Shown in pieces: positions 54,112 to 62,203 of a stretch of DNA of 64,000 nt. The notes beneath the pieces are model-generated. The model ran no database searches and was not told the origin of the DNA. It worked only from the letters and a program-made list of their open reading frames with translations. Within the stretch, counting starts at the first letter, position 1, and each line of letters starts with the position of its first letter. The position numbers and the translations under genes were made by a program. Source of the DNA: Halarchaeum nitratireducens (GTDB lineage Archaea; Halobacteriota; Halobacteria; Halobacteriales; Halobacteriaceae); the NCBI RefSeq assembly GCF_014647155.1, contig NZ_BMOQ01000008.1, positions 114,449 to 178,448 on the forward strand. The letters run 5' to 3'.

Positions 54112-54375
54112 ATGTCCGACTCCACCGAAGCGACGAGCAACGTGACCGACGAACAGCCAACCGAAACCAAGCACGTCGAACGCACTGACGTCGGCGTCTC
54201 GATCACCGTCCAACTCAAACGCGGGTCCGGAACGCGCGAGGAAGACAAGATCACGGGGAAGGTGAAAGCCGAAACGCTCGACGACGCCCAAGAGGACATG
54301 GACGTGCTTCGCGAGTACCTGCATCGACTCGCCGAGGATGCACGACAGATCCAACCCGGGGTCGAGGCCGAGTAA
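54112..54375 (+). CDS. Small haloarchaeal protein (DUF7389-like)
   Basis: From ATG 54112 this is 87 residues: MSDSTEATSNVTDEQPTETK, then VGVSITVQLKRGSGTREEDK with GKVKAETLDDAQEDMDVLRE. It has a strand-rich core and a charged C-terminal helix. The pattern matches small element-borne haloarchaeal proteins of the DUF7389 type as I recall them; function is unknown. It was probably co-transcribed with the DUF6166-like gene before the transposon split that gene, 19 nt upstream. Confidence 0.6.
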   Translation: MSDSTEATSNVTDEQPTETKHVERTDVGVSITVQLKRGSGTREEDKITGKVKAETLDDAQEDMDVLREYLHRLAEDARQIQPGVEAE

Positions 54376-54402
54376 AGGCGCACGTCGAAGCCCCTGATCA
54401 CG

Positions 54403-54430
54403 TTTGTCGACGCCGCGAGCGGGCGAGGCG
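54403..54430 (+). promoter_or_regulatory. TTTGTCG hairpin leader
   Basis: TTTGTCG (54403-54409) is followed by a CGCC (54411-54414) and GGCG (54427-54430) stem with a 12-nt loop. The 54436 gene starts 6 nt later. Confidence 0.5.
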
Positions 54431-54435
54431 CCATC

Positions 54436-54645
54436 ATGTCCAACCAAGAGAGCGAGAATGCGGGCACACTCACGCCCGAACAGCGACTCACGCCAGCGAA
54501 TCTCGACCTCCGCCGCGCGTGCATCGTCACGGTTCCCGACGTCGAGACCGTCCAAGCGTGTGTCGCCTACGAAAACGCGCATCAGAATCGCGAACCAGTA
54601 CTTCGGCGACTCGCCCAGCAGACAGCGGAGCTTCGATCTAACTGA
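54436..54645 (+). CDS. Small uncharacterised protein
   Basis: This 69-residue protein begins MSNQESENAGTLTPEQRLTP and has a helical half RACIVTVPDVETVQACVAYE and then NREPVLRRLAQQTAELRSN. No family is recognised. It follows a TTTGTCG leader by only 6 nt, so a Shine-Dalgarno-type or leader-based start is likely. The 54742 toxin-antitoxin operon starts 96 nt downstream. Confidence 0.55.
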   Translation: MSNQESENAGTLTPEQRLTPANLDLRRACIVTVPDVETVQACVAYENAHQNREPVLRRLAQQTAELRSN

Positions 54646-54741
54646 GCGAGCGTCGTCGAAGGTGGCAGCGGTCGAAAGGGAAAGGTCACCTCCGGCTTTA
54701 TACGGATGGCCCGCCAAGGAAACGTCCGGAGTGTTCACGCC

Positions 54742-55032
54742 ATGATCGACGTTGAAGACAACATTGAACTCCTCCAGCAGTCGGGACGATTTTCCTCCGA
54801 GGAAGAGTTCCTTGAGGAAGCGTTCCGCGCCCTTCTGGAGAAGCGCCCCGAGCTACGCGTCGATCTCGCTGTCGAGCAGTACAAAACTGGCACCGTCTCA
54901 CTCAATCGTGCTGCCGAACTAGCGGGATACAGTCCAGAGGAGTTCAAGGAGATTCTCCGCGACCGCGGCGTTAGCCGCGATGTCTCCATTCTCAATAGTG
55001 AGGAGCGGTCCGAGCACCTCGAAAATCTATAG
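54742..55032 (+). CDS. UPF0175-type antitoxin
   Basis: The product from ATG 54742 is 96 residues, MIDVEDNIELLQQSGRFSSE, with LEEAFRALLEKRPELRVDLA and SLNRAAELAGYSPEEFKEIL. This is the UPF0175 helix-turn-helix pattern found in antitoxins paired with PIN-like toxins. An upstream ATG (54706) gives 12 extra residues, but TTTATA at 54696-54701 would start transcription near 54723, after that ATG, so 54742 is chosen. It lies 6 nt before the toxin-like gene. Confidence 0.78.
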   Translation: MIDVEDNIELLQQSGRFSSEEEFLEEAFRALLEKRPELRVDLAVEQYKTGTVSLNRAAELAGYSPEEFKEILRDRGVSRDVSILNSEERSEHLENL

Positions 55033-55038
55033 TGGAGA

Positions 55039-55551
55039 GTGAGTGTGCTCATCGACAACAATATCTTGAGTTCGCTCGCGAAAATTGAGCGGCTTGAGCT
55101 ATTGCCCGCACTTTTCGAGCAGGTCGGGACAGTTCCCTCCGTGCTTGACGAACTCCATCGCGACGAAGTCGCCGGCTATCGGTTCGTCAAGCGGATAGAC
55201 GCGATTAAATCCTATCGCGGCGGCTGGTTGCAGGTATACTCGCCAACGGAGTCTGAAGTTCAGCTTGCCGACGATATCGTTAATGCATCGCTCTCATTCA
55301 CTGATGCGGAGTGCATTGCCGTCGCAGCAACTCGCGATGAGCGACTGCTGACCGACGACGGCCACGCCGCTGAGATGGCGTCCCAACGCGACATCGAAGT
55401 ATGGGATCTGAAGTTGCTACTTGAGGCAGCCCTCGTGAAAGGTCATATCGATACCGAGAGCGAACTCGAAACTGTGATCAACGAACTCCGAGAACGGGAC
55501 GGATATCGATTCTCGAGCCAAGATCGGGCTGACCTGTTCGATCGACTCTGA
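55039..55551 (+). CDS. PIN-like toxin (DUF3368-type)
   Basis: This 170-residue protein starts GTG as MSVLIDNNILSSLAKIERLE (first Asp). TVPSVLDELHRD gives the Glu, and LSFTDAECIAVAATRDERLL then TDDGHAAEMASQ gives the later Asp residues of a PIN nuclease. UPF0175 antitoxins are usually next to DUF3368-type PIN proteins, which is what is seen. The pair is the fourth RHH/HTH-PIN type toxin-antitoxin set in the window. Confidence 0.8.
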   Translation: MSVLIDNNILSSLAKIERLELLPALFEQVGTVPSVLDELHRDEVAGYRFVKRIDAIKSYRGGWLQVYSPTESEVQLADDIVNASLSFTDAECIAVAATRDERLLTDDGHAAEMASQRDIEVWDLKLLLEAALVKGHIDTESELETVINELRERDGYRFSSQDRADLFDRL

Positions 55552-55564
55552 CCCGCTATCGAAT

Positions 55565-55828
55565 ATGGACGACTCGAACGTGCGTAAGGCCCTCGACGAG
55601 AAGCACGAGCGGAACCGCGAGCAACGCATCGAGGCCGTCAAGCGCTGGGTGGCGTACATCAAATCCGAACCACCCGAGGTCTGGGGACCCCAGCAGAACG
55701 CGGTCGTCGACGACCAACTCGAGGCGGCGCAGAGTGTTGGCACATCGGCACAGCACCAACAGCACGTCAAGGACGTCGCGGCGGACATCGCAGCCGTGAA
55801 AGACGACGACGCGGCCGAGAGCGAGTAG
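55565..55828 (+). CDS. Small charged helical protein
   Basis: This 87-residue protein begins MDDSNVRKALDEKHERNREQ and runs RIEAVKRWVAYIKSEPPEVW. It is mostly charged helix, with WGPQQNAVVDDQLEAAQSVG and an acidic tail. It is 13 nt after the toxin gene and may be the last member of that operon. No family is recognised. Confidence 0.55.
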   Translation: MDDSNVRKALDEKHERNREQRIEAVKRWVAYIKSEPPEVWGPQQNAVVDDQLEAAQSVGTSAQHQQHVKDVAADIAAVKDDDAAESE

Positions 55829-55867
55829 CTGGTCGGTCATCGTCCGGCGATTTTCCGCAGACGTGGG

Positions 55868-55895
55868 TTTGTCGAGCCTCCGGAGAGAGCGGAGG
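55868..55895 (+). promoter_or_regulatory. TTTGTCG hairpin leader
   Basis: TTTGTCG (55868-55874) is followed by CCTCCG (55877-55882) and CGGAGG (55890-55895) with a GAGAGAG loop. The stem differs from the CCCC type but pairs perfectly, i.e. the base pairing is kept although the sequence has changed. Confidence 0.6.
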
Positions 55896-55904
55896 ACCCC
55901 AGTG

Positions 55905-56207
55905 ATGAGCGACACACCAAACATAGATGTCCACCATCAAGCAGCGTTCAGTAACGACGGCGGGCTCGAGGTAACGGAGTCGAGCGTCGAGACATCCCTC
56001 GAGGACTTCGGCGCCGATGTCGACCACCGCGACCGTGAAACGCGACGTGATCAACCCGCAACGAGTGAGTTCGGCGTCGACGACCGCCCCGAAGTGCAGG
56101 ACGCGGTCGATGATGACGAGCAGGTCGCGCTCTTCCCCGAGACCGACGAGGACCAGCAAACACTCCCTGGCGAGCGCGCGGCGACACACTGTCTCTTCGA
56201 GGACTAG
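55905..56207 (+). CDS. Acidic low-complexity protein
   Basis: From ATG 55905 this is 100 residues, MSDTPNIDVHHQAAFSNDGG, continuing with repeated Asp/Glu stretches (EDFGADVDHRDRETRRD and VQDAVDDDEQVALFPETDED). It looks disordered and has no motif. ATG 55905 follows its hairpin leader by 9 nt. An upstream in-frame start (55863) would disrupt the leader. Confidence 0.55.
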   Translation: MSDTPNIDVHHQAAFSNDGGLEVTESSVETSLEDFGADVDHRDRETRRDQPATSEFGVDDRPEVQDAVDDDEQVALFPETDEDQQTLPGERAATHCLFED

Positions 56208-56246
56208 TTGGCCGGCATTCAGCATCTGCCCGCTAGACAGAGCGCG

Positions 56247-56519
<273 letters not shown>

Positions 56520-56676
56520 ACCTCAATGTGGGCCGAGAGCGCCGTGTAGATTCTGGTTCCACGTCGACGTCCGGAGGAACCGACGTCGATTGCCCCATCT
56601 CGTCAGCAGCCGCGAACAGTGAGGCCCGTGACGGAATCGGAGAAGCGGTGACACAGATCGATACACCGCGTCGGAG

Positions 56677-56696
56677 TTTGTCGGCCCCGGGAGGGG
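56677..56696 (+). promoter_or_regulatory. TTTGTCG hairpin leader of the ArdC-like gene
   Basis: TTTGTCG (56677-56683) is followed by CCCC (56685-56688), loop GGGA and GGGG (56693-56696). The start codon is at 56737. Confidence 0.6.
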
Positions 56697-56736
56697 TGCG
56701 GGCGCGCCCGAAAGGCGCGTCGTCGCGAGAGAGTCC

Positions 56737-57687
56737 ATGAGTGACGCACAGTTGGAGTCAGCGGTCACGTTCGAGGAATCGGAGTCGCGAAACGAAGCGA
56801 TGACGGAGACGATCGAGACGTGGATAGAGGACCTCATCACCCACGTCGAGGACGCACGGGGAAGCGAGGCGTTCCAGGAGTGGCTGGACGTCCAGAGTCG
56901 CTTCCACGACTACTCCTACCGGAATACGCTCCTCATCAAGCGCCAGTATCCAGAAGCGAGTCGGGTGGCGGGCTACCGGACGTGGCAGGAGGAGTTCGAC
57001 CGCCACGTCACGGAGGGCGAGTCGGCCATCTGGATCTGGGCACCAATCATCACGAAGCAGTGCCCGGAGTGCGAGAACTCGCCGAGCTACCACGAGGACA
57101 GTAACTGTGAGTACGACGAGACGCCACCCGAAGAGTGGTCCGAGGGCCTAGTCGGGTTCAAGCCCGCGCCGGTGTTCGATGTCTCCCAGACCGAGGGCGA
57201 GCCGCTTCCCGACCTGGACACGGAAGCAACCGGGGACGCCGGCAACCTCGTCGACCAGTTGACTGCCGCCGCTGACGACCTCGGCGTGACGGTGCGAATC
57301 GTTCCAGCCGAGGAGTGGACCCACGGCGAGGCGAAGGGCATCTGCGAACAGCTGAGCCTCGTCGACGTCCAGCCACTCGTCGAGGTGCGCGATCGGGAGA
57401 ACGAGGCCGACCTCGCGCGGACGCTGATTCACGAGTACGCCCACGCCCTGCTCCACTTCGACGTCGACGACGACACCGAGCGGGCCAAACGCGAAGTCGA
57501 GGCCGAAGCCGTCGCGTACGTCGTCGGGCGCTACTGCGGGCTCGACACCAGTGGGTCGGCGTTCTACCTCGCTGCGTGGGAGTCGGACGATCCCGAGGTC
57601 GTTCGCGAGCGCCTCGGACGGATCAGTTCCACAGCAAAAGAGCTCATCGACGTTCTGGAAGACGAATCCTCGTCCTCACTCAGTTAA
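56737..57687 (+). CDS. ArdC-like antirestriction/metallopeptidase protein
   Basis: This 316-residue protein has an N-terminal ArdC-type ssDNA-binding domain (FHDYSYRNTLLIKRQYPEAS, then RVAGYRTWQEEFDRHVTEGE and IWIWAPI). The C-terminal zinc peptidase motif is LARTLIHEYAHALLHF, giving HExxH, with a later Glu in EAVAYVVGRYCGLD. ArdC proteins bind incoming single-stranded DNA and block restriction during conjugation, which fits a mobile element that also carries conjugation genes. A four-Cys insert (CPECENSPSYHEDSNC) is an extra zinc site. It is preceded by a TTTGTCG leader, and the stop overlaps a TTAACCAAC dyad. Confidence 0.8.
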   Translation: MSDAQLESAVTFEESESRNEAMTETIETWIEDLITHVEDARGSEAFQEWLDVQSRFHDYSYRNTLLIKRQYPEASRVAGYRTWQEEFDRHVTEGESAIWIWAPIITKQCPECENSPSYHEDSNCEYDETPPEEWSEGLVGFKPAPVFDVSQTEGEPLPDLDTEATGDAGNLVDQLTAAADDLGVTVRIVPAEEWTHGEAKGICEQLSLVDVQPLVEVRDRENEADLARTLIHEYAHALLHFDVDDDTERAKREVEAEAVAYVVGRYCGLDTSGSAFYLAAWESDDPEVVRERLGRISSTAKELIDVLEDESSSSLS

Positions 57688-57748
57688 CCAACGTGATGAT
57701 GGATTTCTTCCGCTTTGTTGGTTAAGTTTTTGCGCCCGCCGAGGGGCG
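57684..57748. promoter_or_regulatory. TTAACCAAC dyad copy 5 with adjoining hairpin leader
   Basis: TTAACCAAC (57684-57692) and GTTGGTTAA (57717-57725) have one mismatch in the outer pair and a 22-nt core spacer. The left half overlaps the TAA stop of the ArdC-like gene. TTTTTGCGCCC-GCCGA-GGGGCG (57727-57748) follows immediately, closer than in other copies. The SWIM gene starts at 57776. Confidence 0.6.
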
Positions 57749-57775
57749 GAGGCGCGTTCTGACCTCCGTCGAATA

Positions 57776-58591
57776 ATGACTGAACCCGATCTCACGACGG
57801 TCCTCGAGGAAGCAGAGCACGTTGCCGACCAGCACGACCAGGTCGCTCGTACAACTGACAACCAAGCCCACGAGTATCTCCGATACGCCGTTCTTCGAGT
57901 GCTCGAAGGCGAGGCGGACCACCTCCCAGCAGACTGGACGCCGATCGACGGCGTGACCGTCGGCTACGGGAGCGACGACGCGATGTTCGATAGCTGGGGC
58001 TCCAGCGAAGATTGGTGGGAGACCGTCCCGCCACAGGAGTCGTGTACCCGCTTTCGGGTGTTCTTCCCGGACGACCACCAGACGGTTCCCCGTGACATCA
58101 TCGACGTGATGGCCGCGCTCGGTGCCTGGCGAGTGTGGACCGGGAGCGCAGCCGTGTGCGGCTCCTACGACCATCGCGAGCGCCGTGAGGTCCACTACCT
58201 GTGGCCGGAAGGCCATCCGGTAGAGGAAGTGCTCCACGAGCAGCTCAGTGGCCCTGCAGAAGCCGTCGCTCCCGACGGTGGCCGAACGGGCGACGTTCGC
58301 GACCGACTGGTCGTCGACGAGAACGCACAGTCGAAGGACGATCTCGAGCCCCGCACGAAGCGTGCCGTCGCCGAAGCGATGGACGTCTCACTCCTCTCCA
58401 AAGGTGGCCGCTACGAGGTGCAGTCCGCGTCCGGCAACAGGTACGAAGTCGACGTCGTCGACGAATCGTGTACCTGTCCCGACTGGCAACAGCGTTCACC
58501 CGAAGGCGGCTGCAAGCACCTGCGTCGCGTCGATCACGAGATCAAACGGGGCCGCGTTCCCCGACCAGACGGCCGCCTTCCTTCCCCGTAA
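57776..58591 (+). CDS. SWIM zinc-finger protein
   Basis: This 271-residue protein has a C-terminal SWIM finger: YEVDVVDESCTCPDWQQRSP then EGGCKHLRRVDHEIK, giving Cys-x-Cys and Cys-x-His. The N-terminal 200 residues (LRYAVLRVLEGEADHLPADW, and WETVPPQESCTRFRVFFPDD) form an unknown alpha/beta domain. SWIM proteins bind DNA or proteins and some act with recombinases. It follows an element-type dyad and leader, so it belongs to the same regulated set as the ArdC-like gene. Confidence 0.78.
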   Translation: MTEPDLTTVLEEAEHVADQHDQVARTTDNQAHEYLRYAVLRVLEGEADHLPADWTPIDGVTVGYGSDDAMFDSWGSSEDWWETVPPQESCTRFRVFFPDDHQTVPRDIIDVMAALGAWRVWTGSAAVCGSYDHRERREVHYLWPEGHPVEEVLHEQLSGPAEAVAPDGGRTGDVRDRLVVDENAQSKDDLEPRTKRAVAEAMDVSLLSKGGRYEVQSASGNRYEVDVVDESCTCPDWQQRSPEGGCKHLRRVDHEIKRGRVPRPDGRLPSP

Positions 58592-58602
58592 TCGTGACCG
58601 GG

Positions 58603-59406
58603 CTACTCCACGGGACGGACTGTGTCGCCATCCCGATGGACCCGGTCGAACGTTGAGAGATACGCCAGCCGGTCGTGAACCTCGTCGGTATCCAGCTCCA
58701 GTTCCGCGGCCAGTTCGTCGACCGTCATCGGCTCGTGGAGTGCTTGGAGGACTTCGAGCCCCCGGTAGTACCTATTCGTGAGCTCCTGGATGCGGGCTTC
58801 AATCGGTGTGGTCACCCCGTACCGCTCCTCGAGTTCGACTAAGGCCTCGTTCGCGAACGTGGCGAACTGATCGTCACCCAGGCGTTCGATCTGGGCTTCG
58901 AGTTCTTTCCGGACGACGTCGTAATCGAGACCGGCCTGCACGAGCATATTCATGTCCTCGATGTCGTCGTCGCGGCCGGCGATCGCCTTGAACAGGAAGA
59001 TATCCTCGTTGCTGACCAGCCGGACCGTCAGTCGATCCAGGTTGAGGAACGGGTCGCTGCGCTCCTGCATCCCATCGGTGAGCACGAGCTTGTTCGCGAC
59101 CTGCTGATTGAATATGTCGAGGCGACACCCATCGTCGTTCTCGACGCAACTCGTCGCCCCCAGCACCCGGTAATCTGGATCCAGCGACTGGACCTCTGCA
59201 TACCCGAGATCCATCAGGACAGCCCACAGCTGACCGTACGCGTCGCCGTCCGGGACGACCAGGTCGATATCTTTCGTCGCCCCCTTGAGGTCGCGCAGCG
59301 ACATCGCGCCACCACCGATCAGGTAGACGGTGAGCGGTTCAGATAGCCCGTCCCCGATTCGCTGGAATTCGTTCTCGATGTACTCACGTCCGAATGTTGG
59401 TCTCAT
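58603..59406 (-). CDS. Nucleotidyltransferase (AbiEii/DUF6036-like), possible toxin
   Basis: This 267-residue protein carries an NTase motif YLIGGGAMSLRDLKGATKDI then DLVVPDGDAYGQ: G-G, S and D-x-D as in polymerase-beta-type NTases. The C-terminal part (YYRGLEVLQALHEPMTVDEL) is helical with a winged-helix end. Its start overlaps the stop of the transcription-regulator gene 59403 by 4 nt. A paired regulator and NTase is the layout of AbiE-like type IV toxin-antitoxin systems, which block phage growth. The exact family needs structure comparison. Confidence 0.68.
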   Translation of the reverse strand: MRPTFGREYIENEFQRIGDGLSEPLTVYLIGGGAMSLRDLKGATKDIDLVVPDGDAYGQLWAVLMDLGYAEVQSLDPDYRVLGATSCVENDDGCRLDIFNQQVANKLVLTDGMQERSDPFLNLDRLTVRLVSNEDIFLFKAIAGRDDDIEDMNMLVQAGLDYDVVRKELEAQIERLGDDQFATFANEALVELEERYGVTTPIEARIQELTNRYYRGLEVLQALHEPMTVDELAAELELDTDEVHDRLAYLSTFDRVHRDGDTVRPVE

Positions 59407-60329
59407 GATGGTAGTGGCACCTCGTAATCACGCGCCAACTCCTGGAACTCGTCCCACTCCGGGAGTCGGGCATCGTCGACCTCGCCGTGCGTCTCGAGGT
59501 AGCGAAGCAAGGCGTCGATTTCGTCTTCGAGGCCATACTTCGCCGCCTGCTCTCGGAGGTCCGCCTCGTCGACGTTGACGTGGCTGAGGAGAAGAAGACA
59601 GTACGAGCGGTGGCGGCTTCCGTCGTCGATCAACAGCGTGTGACAACACAGCTCCGCCGGTGAGACGGCGTCGAGCTCCTCAGAGTAGACGTAGTAGCGG
59701 TGGCCGGTGAGCAGGAACTGGAGGTCGAAGGCCGCGAATCGAGCGAGGCCGGTTTCGTGGAACGCCTCCGCGTCGATCTCCGTTTCGGCCTGGGCGAGGA
59801 ATTCGTCGTAGCCCTCCCAGAGAATCGTGCCCTTTGGGGCGACGGCTTCGAGGCGTTGGCGATGCAGATGGTGTGCGAGTTCCCGGGCGAACTCGTGGAG
59901 GCGGTCGAAATCGGCGTTGAAGTCATAGCGGCCGTCGGCCGTCCCGACGAGGCCCCGGTCGCGAAACCGCTTGAGGACGCGGTTGACGGTGTTGCGGTAG
60001 TTGTCGCTCCGGTCGGCGATCTCGGAGACAGTTCGCGGCTGGTCGAGGTAGTACAGCACCTCGAGTGCCTTTCCGGTCAGCAGCTTGGGGAACTCGATGT
60101 GGGAGTGCTGGCGGACGAGGTCCCGATAGAGTTCGACGGCGCGAGCATCCGACGGGACGACTCGTTTTCGCCGGCCATCGCGTTTCGTGTAGACAAGCCC
60201 CTTCTCGACGAGGTCACCGACGGCACGAGAGAGGTAACTCTCGCTGTGGTCGAGCTTCGTCGCGAGGTCGGAGATCGTGTCGCCGCGCTCGACCGTGGCG
60301 AGGACCTCAAGTTCGATGCGCCGGAGCAC
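59403..60329 (-). CDS. Two-winged-helix regulator, AbiEi/antitoxin-like candidate
   Basis: This 308-residue protein starts MLRRIELEVLATVERGDTIS, followed by a MarR-type helix-turn-helix (DLATKLDHSESYLSRAVGDL) and a second winged helix (TVSEIADRSDNYRNTVNRVL). The C-terminal half has FHETGLARFAAFDLQFLLTG, a sensor or toxin-contact region. The gene is coupled to the NTase gene downstream. Its promoter has a double palindrome (60333-60380), so autoregulation is likely. The pairing supports an antitoxin or regulatory role. Confidence 0.72.
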   Translation of the reverse strand: MLRRIELEVLATVERGDTISDLATKLDHSESYLSRAVGDLVEKGLVYTKRDGRRKRVVPSDARAVELYRDLVRQHSHIEFPKLLTGKALEVLYYLDQPRTVSEIADRSDNYRNTVNRVLKRFRDRGLVGTADGRYDFNADFDRLHEFARELAHHLHRQRLEAVAPKGTILWEGYDEFLAQAETEIDAEAFHETGLARFAAFDLQFLLTGHRYYVYSEELDAVSPAELCCHTLLIDDGSRHRSYCLLLLSHVNVDEADLREQAAKYGLEDEIDALLRYLETHGEVDDARLPEWDEFQELARDYEVPLPS

Positions 60330-60332
60330 GGT

Positions 60333-60380
60333 GTAACATAGTACGAAACTTGTATATAAATAAGTTTCGAGTAGTGTTAC
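60333..60380. promoter_or_regulatory. Nested palindrome around a TATA box
   Basis: The inner arms CGAAACTT (60344-60351) and AAGTTTCG (60362-60369) enclose GTATATAAAT. The outer arms GTAACA (60333-60338) and TGTTAC (60375-60380) share the same centre. This places two concentric dyads on the TATA element of the leftward regulator gene. It is a strong candidate for autorepression by the 59403 protein. Confidence 0.72.
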
Positions 60381-60412
60381 AGCCAGCAGGCGCGAAAACC
60401 GTCTCTACCGTC

Positions 60413-60453
60413 TTAACCAACAAAACTATGGGATCGCGGGTCGTGTTGGTTAA
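60413..60453. promoter_or_regulatory. TTAACCAACA dyad, copy 6
   Basis: TTAACCAACA (60413-60422) and TGTTGGTTAA (60444-60453) have a 21-nt spacer and lie 15 nt before ATG 60468. GGTTAA is too close to that ATG to be its TATA box, so a start further upstream or operator-only use is likely here. Confidence 0.7.
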
Positions 60454-60467
60454 CACGAGAGCAGCCG

Positions 60468-60791
60468 ATGTCCTACGAACCCCCGACCCCACCGGCGAGC
60501 CTCCCGACGGAGATCGTCAATACGCTCAACGAGTCAGACCCGGAACGGCTCCGAGACGTTGCTTCGTACGCTGAAGCGCTCGCCGAGCACAAGGAACGAG
60601 AGGCCCGTCTCGAGGAGTCGGCAGGTCAAGACGAGGTCGAAGAGCGACCAAACGATCTTCCGGACGACGTCCCTGCCAAAGCGACGATCACGATCAAAGA
60701 GATCAACGACAATCGCTACTACTACTGGCAGTGGCGGGATGGCGAAAAAATTCGCTCCAAGTACAAAGGCCCGGTCAACCCGGACGAGTAA
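60468..60791 (+). CDS. Small conserved protein with KATITIKEI...YKGP motif (DUF6788-like)
   Basis: This 107-residue protein has a helical N-terminal half and the segment KATITIKEINDNRYYYWQWR then DGEKIRSKYKGPV, a strand pair found in small haloarchaeal and other archaeal proteins of the DUF6788 type as I recall them. Function is unknown. It lies between a TTAACCAACA dyad and the origin region, and is divergent from the regulator/NTase pair. Confidence 0.6.
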   Translation: MSYEPPTPPASLPTEIVNTLNESDPERLRDVASYAEALAEHKEREARLEESAGQDEVEERPNDLPDDVPAKATITIKEINDNRYYYWQWRDGEKIRSKYKGPVNPDE

Positions 60792-60840
60792 AACTCGAAG
60801 CAGGAAGACACCCACCCCACGTTTCCGACGTATCGAGAGA

Positions 60841-60860
60841 TACACTCGTGATCAGGGGTG
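60841..60860. repeat. Origin box downstream of orc1
   Basis: TACACTCGTGATCAGGGGTG is an ORB-like 20-mer (compare TTCACTCTTGATCAGGGGTG in the main origin). It lies 22 nt beyond the orc1 stop and has the same orientation as the 63262 box. Confidence 0.55.
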
Positions 60861-60882
60861 TGGTGAACGACCGAACTGAGAG

Positions 60883-62160
60883 CTAAGCCAAATCTTCCAG
60901 CCGACTGTCCCGGAGGACAGATTTCAACACGATACCAGTGTCCTGAACCAGCCGATGCTCGAGATAACTGCCTTCACCTCGGCCACCACCGGTCCGAGTT
61001 GATTCAACGACACCGAGGAACGCCTGTTCTTTCAACAGCTCATAGACGCGGTGCTCGCTGAGAGTCTTCGCGTCAGCTTTCTCGGTCGTCGCTTCATATC
61101 GTTCGTAAATCCGGTTGGTCGAAAACCCGTCCTCATTCGGATTCTCCTCGGTGAGCAGCGCGAGAGAATACAGGATGAATTTGACCTGGGTCGTCGAGCC
61201 GCGTAGTAGCTCCTCGAAACGATCAATTTCAGCCCACTCCTGGGCATCGCGAACGTGTTCCTCGACGACTGTATCGGCATTTTCTCGCTCGGCTAGCTCG
61301 CCGGCGTGACGAAGAATCTCGATTGCCTTTCTGGCGTCACCGTGTTCTTGCGCGGCTAGTGCCGCCGTCAGTGGGATCACATCGTCCGAGAGAACGCCAT
61401 CGTGGAATGCGTCCCGTCGGTGCTTCATAATTTCGCGCAGCTGATTCGCGTCGTAGGGTTGGAAGACGAACTCTTCCTCGCGAAGACTGGACTTGACGCG
61501 TTCGTTCAGCTGGTCGCGATACTCGATCTTGTTGCTGACTGCGATGACGCCCAGGTGGCAATCTGCTTTCCCCGATTCGCGAGCCCGCGACAGCTGCATC
61601 AGTATATCATCGTCATCGAGTCGGTCCACCTCGTCGAGAATGATGATGACTGACTCGTAGGCAGTATCCAGAATCTCCCAGAGATAGTCGTAGTATTCAC
61701 CGCTCCCGATCCCGGCGCGTGGAATATCGAAGTCAGTCTCGTCCGTCTCGTTGAGTGATCGAGTTACCGTCCTGGCAACGCGCGTCTGTGTATTGTGCTG
61801 CGCGCAGTCGACGTAGACCGTGCCTACGGACACACCGTTCGACTCCGCGGCTCGTCGAGCTCGTTCAGTGACGTGACGGGCGACCAGTGACTTCCCCGTA
61901 CCCGTTTTGCCGTAGATAATCACGTTGTTAGGTGGATCACCACGAACGATCGGCCTGAGCTCAGCGGCTACGGCCTTGATCTCGCCATCTCGGCCGACGA
62001 TACGCCCGCTTTCAGGGACGTGACCCACCTTCAGCAGTTCCTTTCGAGCGAAAATGTTGGCTCGGTCGGGGTCGTCTTCATCAAAGTCGAAGAGGGGATC
62101 GTCAGCGGGGTCCTCGTAGCGGCCGTCGAAGTCAGAAAGTTGGGACGGTTCCTCAGCCAT
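60883..62160 (-). CDS. orc1/cdc6: Orc1/Cdc6 replication initiator
   Basis: This 425-residue protein has an AAA+ core with Walker A YGKTGTGKSLVA near 80 and Walker B VIIILDEVDRLDDDD near 168, sensor 1 LGVIAVSNKIEYRDQL, and the Orc1 lid helices (HGDARKAIEILRHAGELAE). The C-terminal winged helix includes FSTNRIYERYEATTEKADAK and YLEHRLVQD. It binds origin recognition boxes to start replication. ATG 62160 follows a TTG that would add one residue. The upstream region is full of ORBs, with one at about 62204 between the start and the main cluster. This marks an origin-initiator pair for the replicon. Confidence 0.93.
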   Translation of the reverse strand: MAEEPSQLSDFDGRYEDPADDPLFDFDEDDPDRANIFARKELLKVGHVPESGRIVGRDGEIKAVAAELRPIVRGDPPNNVIIYGKTGTGKSLVARHVTERARRAAESNGVSVGTVYVDCAQHNTQTRVARTVTRSLNETDETDFDIPRAGIGSGEYYDYLWEILDTAYESVIIILDEVDRLDDDDILMQLSRARESGKADCHLGVIAVSNKIEYRDQLNERVKSSLREEEFVFQPYDANQLREIMKHRRDAFHDGVLSDDVIPLTAALAAQEHGDARKAIEILRHAGELAERENADTVVEEHVRDAQEWAEIDRFEELLRGSTTQVKFILYSLALLTEENPNEDGFSTNRIYERYEATTEKADAKTLSEHRVYELLKEQAFLGVVESTRTGGGRGEGSYLEHRLVQDTGIVLKSVLRDSRLEDLA

Positions 62161-62203
62161 CAATATCAGACATCGCGGATGGGACCTACTTAATGATTTG
62201 GCT

